Part shown: piece by piece, positions 59,573 to 64,000 of the stretch
Layout of the letters: every line of letters begins with the position of its first letter
Position numbering within the stretch: the stretch's first letter is position 1
Source: Amphiura filiformis
Lineage: Eukaryota; Echinodermata; Ophiuroidea; Amphilepidida; Amphiuridae
Assembly: GCF_039555335.1 (NCBI RefSeq)
Contig: NC_092631.1
Location: forward strand, 6,150,481 to 6,214,480
DNA: 64,000 bases
Direction of reading: 5' to 3'
Notes under the pieces: generated by a model
Told to the model about the DNA's origin: nothing
Database searches by the model: none
Seen by the model: only the letters and a program-made list of their open reading frames with translations
Made by a program: the position numbers and the translations under genes

Positions 59573-59843
59573 CAATCCAAAAAAAAAGGTTGGCACAGTT
59601 TGCCTGTCTTTTGGTATATCTCTGCCCCTGCTCCCCCAATTCAATGTTGGACCAAGCCATGTTGTCAACAGGTCCGTGAGACCCTCCAACATTGAAATAT
59701 GGGGAGTGGGGAAGGGTGAGATATAGGGGGGAGTCTGTACTTCACATATATTGCATGCATGTTTCCCTCGCCTCCCCAATTTTAATAGGGCACGCATTTC
59801 CATTGTTTAGTGCAGGTGTGCCAACTATTAATTTCCTGGGTTG
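59573..59843 (+). mobile_element. 272-bp MITE family, right copy
   Basis: Nearly identical to 56953-57224 and in the same orientation. Its left end is preceded by GA rather than TA and has CAATCCAAAAAAA, so only its right end is an intact terminus. Confidence 0.8.
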
Positions 59844-61357
59844 TAGAAGGCTATATATTTGTACACAAATACGGCTATACCCGCATGTTATCGGTGTACC
59901 CAAACTTACAGTCCTTTTTTTGCTGAGGACTTAAAATAAAGAAATTGTAAAAAGTCGCCCAATTGAGCAGAAAATGTGTAAAAAGTGAAAGTCCAAGTCA
60001 CAAGCTTTAATTGAATGTAGGTTGCACTGTCGTAGCACTTAAAATAAAGAAATTGTAAAAAGTCCCCTCCCAGTGGAGTCGTCTCTCTTACTTTCCATAG
60101 GTTGCTGTTGTCAGTGAGGCTATGCAATATGATTAGGGGAAACTATTCCAGAGGGAGTATGTAAATTAAATGGAACAGCCATTTCAGAGGGAGTATGAAA
60201 ATTAAACGGAACAGCCTTTTTTGGGGCCATTTCAGAGGGAGTATGTAAGTTAAATGGAACAGCCAATGGGTATGTAATTTAACTGGAACAGCCTTAACGC
60301 TTCACGCTGGTATTTCCAATTATGATATAATACGATATGTCTGTTTAGTCCCGTGAGTGGGGTGTGTGGGTGTTAGTAACAACATAATTCACAGGTGCTA
60401 TCTGTGTACATATTCCGAGCCCGGAAGCTGCTTTCTTTGATGAGAAACGGCCCGTCCTTTGTTTTAACATTTGGGGCCCTGGGGCCCATAATATTTGACT
60501 TATGAGGCCCATGTACATAATTATGTTGAAGTATAATTCTCTAGGGCTATCAGTAGACTCAAGCTGGCCACTGTAGCTACTTTATTTACTGAGTAACGAC
60601 CGGCCCTATGTTTTAGCGTTTGGGGCCCTGGACCAATATTATGTGATATATGGGGCTCATATGTACATATAACAATGTAATTCTCAGGTGCAATCTGTGT
60701 ACAAACTCTGAGCCATAAAGCTGCTTTATATGATGAGACATATTGGAGTTATATATATATATATATATATGACAATGTAATACTAAAGACCTATCTGTGT
60801 ACCAAATCTGAACCCCGTAGCTACCTTATTTGCTGATAAACGGCCGGCCCTTTGTTTTAACATTTGGGCTCCTGGGGCCCCTAGCCTTGTACATCTAGAG
60901 CCAAAATAGGCAAAAGGCACATCTACAATTTAGGGCTCATACATGTGCCACATATGAGCCCTAGTGCCCTTGTAGCTTTAGAGCTAGCCTTGTCAATATG
61001 TTGCTCCTTATTTTTAACATTTGGGGCCCTGGGGCCCATAATATATAACATATTGGGCTCATGTATACTTGTATTTATAGAGTACCCATGGGGCTATCAG
61101 TGTACCAACTCAGGGCCCTGAAGCTGCTTCATCTGATAAGAAACGGCATGATTTGTGTTTTTACCTTTCGACCCCTGGGGCCCGTGACCTTTGACCTCTG
61201 GGGCCGAGATGGGCAAAAGGCACTTCTACGGGGTAGGGCCCATAAGTGTACCACATATGGGCCCTGGGGCCCTTGTAGTTTTAGCGCTAGCCTTGACAGA
61301 ATGATGTGTTTGATGGAAGGAAAAGGAGAAGGAGGAGGAGGAGGAGGAGGAGGAGAA
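59844..61357 (+). mobile_element. Array unit 19 (type A, start displaced by composite)
   Basis: Begins TAGAAGGCTATATATTTG after the composite; its first C is at 56950. The monomer stretch is reduced by a deletion near 60738 (GATGAGACATATTGG). A long GGAGGAGGA tract (61318-61356) ends the unit without a hairpin. Confidence 0.83.
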
Positions 61358-63177
61358 CTAGAAGGCTATATATTTGTACACAAATACGGCTATACCCGCA
61401 TGTTATCGGTGTACCCAAACTTACAGTCTTTATTTGCTGAGGACTTAAAATAAAGAAATTATAAAAAGTCGCCCAATTAGACGGAAAATGTGTAAAAAGT
61501 GAAAGTCCAAGTCACAAGCTTTAATTCAATGTAGGTTGCACTGTCGTAGCACTTAAAAAAAAGAAATTGTAAAAAGTCCCCTCCCAGGGGAGCCGTCTCT
61601 CTTACTCTCCATAGGTTGCTGTTGTCAGTCTCTCTTACTCACAGTGAGGCTATGCAATATGATTAGGGGAACCTATTCCAGAGGGAGTATGTAAATTAAA
61701 TGGAACAGCCGTTTCAGAAGGAGTATGTAAATTAAATGGAACAGCCTTTTTGGGGGCCATTTCAGAGGGAGTATGTAAATTAAATGGAACAGCCAATGGG
61801 TATGTAATTTAACTGGAACAGCCTTAACGCTTCACGCTGGTATTTCCAATTATGATATAATACGATCTGTCTGTTTAGTCCTACGTGTGTGGGGTGGATG
61901 GGTGTGTGGGTGTTAGTAACAATATAATTCTCAGGTGATATCTGTGTACAAATTCTGAGCCCGGAAGCTGCTTTCTTTGATGAGAAACGGCCCGCCCTTT
62001 GTTTTAACATTTGGGGCCCTGGGGCCCATAATATTTGACTTATGAGGCCCATGTACATAATTATGTTGAAGTATAATTCTCTAGTGCTATCAGTAGACTC
62101 AAGCTGGCCACTGTAGCCACTTTATTATTGAGTAACGGCCGGCCCTATGTTTTAGCGTTTGGGGCCCTGGGGCCAATATTATGTGATATATGGGGCTCAT
62201 ATGTACATACAACAATGTAATTATCAGGTGCAATCTGTGTACAAACTCTGAGCCATAAAGCTGCTTTATATGATGAGAAACGGCCGGCCCTTTGTTTTAA
62301 CATTTGGGCCCCTGGGGCCCAATATATATGACTTATGGGGCTCATGTACATATGTACAAGTATGATTCTCAAGTGCTATCAGTAGACTCAAGCTGGGCAT
62401 TGTAGCTGCTTCATTTACTGAGTAACGGCCGGCCCTATGTTTTAGCGTTTGGGGCCCTGGGGCCCATATTATGTGACATATGGGAGTTGTATATACATAT
62501 GACAATATAATACTAAAGACCTATCTGTGCACCAAATCTGAACCCTGTAGCTACTTTATTTGCTGAGAAACGGCCGGCCCTTTGTTTTTAACATTTGGGC
62601 CCCTGGGGCCCCTAGCCTTGTACATCTGGGGCCAAAATGGGCAAAAGGCACATCTACAACTTAGGGCCCATACATATGCAACTTATGAGCCCTAGTAATC
62701 TTGTACTTTTAGAGCTAGGCTTGTCAATCTGTTGCACCATATTTTAACATTTGGGCCCGTGGGGCCCACAATATATAACATATGGGGCTCTTGTATATTT
62801 GGAAATATAGAGTACCCCTAGGGCTATCAGTGTACCAACTCAGGGCCCTGAGGCTGCTTTATTTGATGAGAAACGGCGTGCTTTGTATTTTCACATGACT
62901 GGGGCCCGTGACCTTTGACCTCTGGGGCCAAGATGGGCAAAAGGCACTTCTACGGGGTAGGGCCCATAAGTGTACCACATATGGGCTCCAGGGCCTTTGT
63001 AGTTTTAGCGCTAGCCTTGACAGAATGATGTGTTTGATGGAGAAGGAGGAGGAGAAGGAGGAGGAGGAGGAGGAGAAGAAACCACAGAATAAGAATATAC
63101 CCGTCCATGCTTCGCATGCGGGTATAAGAAACCACAGGATGGGAAGATACCCTGCATGCTATTGCATGCGGGTATAA
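61358..63177 (+). mobile_element. Array unit 20 (type A, two hairpins)
   Basis: Five monomers with the first core mutated to GGCCCGCCC, three diverged monomers (one with a deletion at 62896), a GGAGGAGAAGG tract and two different hairpins in series (about 63097-63126 and 63148-63175), separated by GAAACCACAGGATGGGAAG. Confidence 0.84.
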
Positions 63178-64000
63178 CTAGAAGGCTATATATTTGTACA
63201 CAAATACGGCTATACCCGCATGTTATCGGTGTACCCAAACTTACAGTCCTTATTTGCTGAGGACTTAAAATAAAGAAATTGTAAAAAGTCGCCCAATTGG
63301 GCAGAAAATGTGTAAAAGTGAAAGTCCAAGTCACAAGCTTTAATTGAATGTAGGTTGCACTGTCGTAGCACTTAAAATAAAGAAATTGTAAAAAGTCCCC
63401 TCACAGGGAGTCGTCTCTCTTATTCTCCATAGGGTGCTGTTGTCAGTCTCTCTTACTCACAGTGAGGCTATGCAATATGATTCAGGGGAAACTATTCCAG
63501 AGGGAGTATGTAAATTAAATGGAACAGCCATTTCAGAGGGAGTATGTAAATTATACGGAACAGCCTTTTGGGGGCCATTTCAGAGGGAGTATGTAAATTA
63601 AATGGAACAGCCAATGGGTATGTAATTTAACTGGAACAGCCTTAACGCTTCACGCTGGTATTTCTAATTATGATAATACGATCTGTCTGTTTAGTCCTAC
63701 GTGTGTGGGGTGGATGGGCGTGTGGGTGTTAGTAACAATATACTTCTCAGGTGCTATCTGTGTACATATTCTGAGCCCGGAAGCTGCTTTCTTTGATGAG
63801 AAACGGCTGGCCCTTTGTTTTAACATTTGGGGCCCTGGGGCCCAATATATATGACTTATGGGGCTCATGTACATATGTTAAAGTATGATTCTCAAGTGCT
63901 ATCAGTAGACTCAAGCTGGGCATTGTAGCTGCTTTATATACTGAGTAACGGCCGGCCCTATGTTTTAGCGTTTGGGGCCCTGGGGCCCATATTATGTGAC
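63178..64000 (+). mobile_element. Array unit 21 (type A, cut by window end)
   Basis: Closest to units 2 and 9 in its A module (TTATACGGAACAGCC, GGATGGGCGTGTGGG) but retains TTATCGGTG. Two monomers are visible before the end of the window, so the array continues beyond it. Confidence 0.85.

Larger units (their letters stand above)
56953..59843. mobile_element. 2.9-kb composite flanked by two 272-bp MITE copies
   Basis: It is inserted into the junction AACTA^GAAGG between units 18 and 19, with TA on both sides (56951-56952, 59844-59845). The outer ends CAATCCAGGAAA and TTTCCTGGGTTG are inverted. The same 272-bp MITE occupies both ends in direct orientation (56953-57224, 59573-59843). The 2.35 kb between them holds AT-rich tandem repeats and a tRNA-bearing foldback. 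TA duplication and short TIRs resemble Tc1/mariner-type mobility. Confidence 0.75.
25582..64000. repeat. Array of about 21 Helentron-like non-coding units
   Basis: From 25582 to the window end the sequence is one array of units, each beginning CTAG. The order in every complete unit is: 5' module (A or C), minisatellite of about 145-bp monomers, three diverged terminal monomers, a purine tract of GGA/GAA, and optionally one or two hairpins ending GCGGGTATAA. Unit starts on the plus strand are at 25582, 27798, 29706, 31247, 38741, 40400, 41554, 43413, 45490, 46915, 47872, 49050, 50210, 51538, 52691, 54657, 56950, 61358 and 63178; two inverted units start at 36200 and 34226. No protein gene is visible. 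The architecture (subterminal complementary words, tandem-repeat core, microsatellite, 3' hairpin, no target duplication) is that described for non-autonomous Helentrons and for molluscan pearl-type elements. That assignment is inference. Confidence 0.8.

Noticed and set aside
56953..59843. LTR retrotransposon with 272-bp direct terminal repeats.
   Set aside because: The repeats begin CAATCC and end GGTTG rather than TG...CA, have their own inverted ends, the target duplication is only TA, and no primer-binding site, polypurine tract or pol/gag frame is seen.
27367..63334. Many recurring open frames of 60-190 codons in the array, with repeated peptides such as FGPLGPVTFDLWG and LKQRAGRFSANK on opposite strands.
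   Set aside because: They follow the 145-bp monomers on both strands at once, lack introns or starts in common, are broken differently in each unit and show no protein domain. They are satellite translation artefacts.
25582..64000. CRISPR-like regular repeat array.
   Set aside because: The repeats are 145 bp and longer, have no unique spacers of constant size, and lie in an intron-bearing eukaryotic genome.

Overview
This is eukaryotic, intron-bearing, AT-rich DNA crowded with small repeats. It suggests a marine invertebrate animal: one recognisable metazoan gene with introns above 1 kb, many foldback MITE-like elements, tRNA-headed SINE-like copies, frequent TACATGTA-type words and G- or C-homopolymer-rich repeats. 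An echinoderm or other invertebrate deuterostome is my guess from this repeat style, but that is inference; nothing in the window proves the phylum.

Left part (1-14,326): a single gene, the orthologue of CCDC43, reads left to right in five exons (1129-1302, 9798-9891, 11130-11280, 12621-12715, 14139-14326). The exons join in phase to give 233 codons, from an N-terminal helical domain to the lysine/glutamate/glutamine-rich coiled-coil tail. Introns 3 and 4 both carry minor-spliceosome (U12-type) signals, one AT-AC and one GT-AG. Intron 1 (8.5 kb) holds G/C-rich dispersed repeats, PIF/Harbinger-like MITEs, a 109-bp tandem repeat, several perfect hairpins, a hAT-like MITE with an 8-bp target duplication and one unassigned exon-like ORF.

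Middle part (14,327-25,581): no gene recognised. It holds foldback elements, a tRNA-headed SINE, a second tRNA-like segment, a degenerate TTAGGG tract, and a 0.9-kb direct duplication. One copy of that duplication is interrupted by a 0.8-kb element while the other preserves the empty site.

Right part (25,582-64,000, running off the end): a head-to-tail array of about 21 related non-coding units of roughly 1-3 kb. Each unit starts with CTAG, has a 5' module (type A, CTAGAAGG, or type C, CTAGATGG), then a minisatellite of about 145-bp monomers (most with the 8-mer GGCCGGCC), a purine microsatellite (GGA/GAA)n, and often a terminal hairpin. Two units in inverse orientation (31,900-36,200) are inserted as a dimer, without target duplication, into the A module of a third. 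That defines the unit ends and points to rolling-circle (Helitron/Helentron-like, non-autonomous) elements. Later insertions lie on top: a 0.6-kb foldback element also present in CCDC43 intron 4, a 0.5-kb element with an 8-bp target duplication, and a 2.9-kb composite flanked by two copies of a 272-bp MITE. The many 60-190-codon open frames in this array are by-products of the repeat and are not called as genes.
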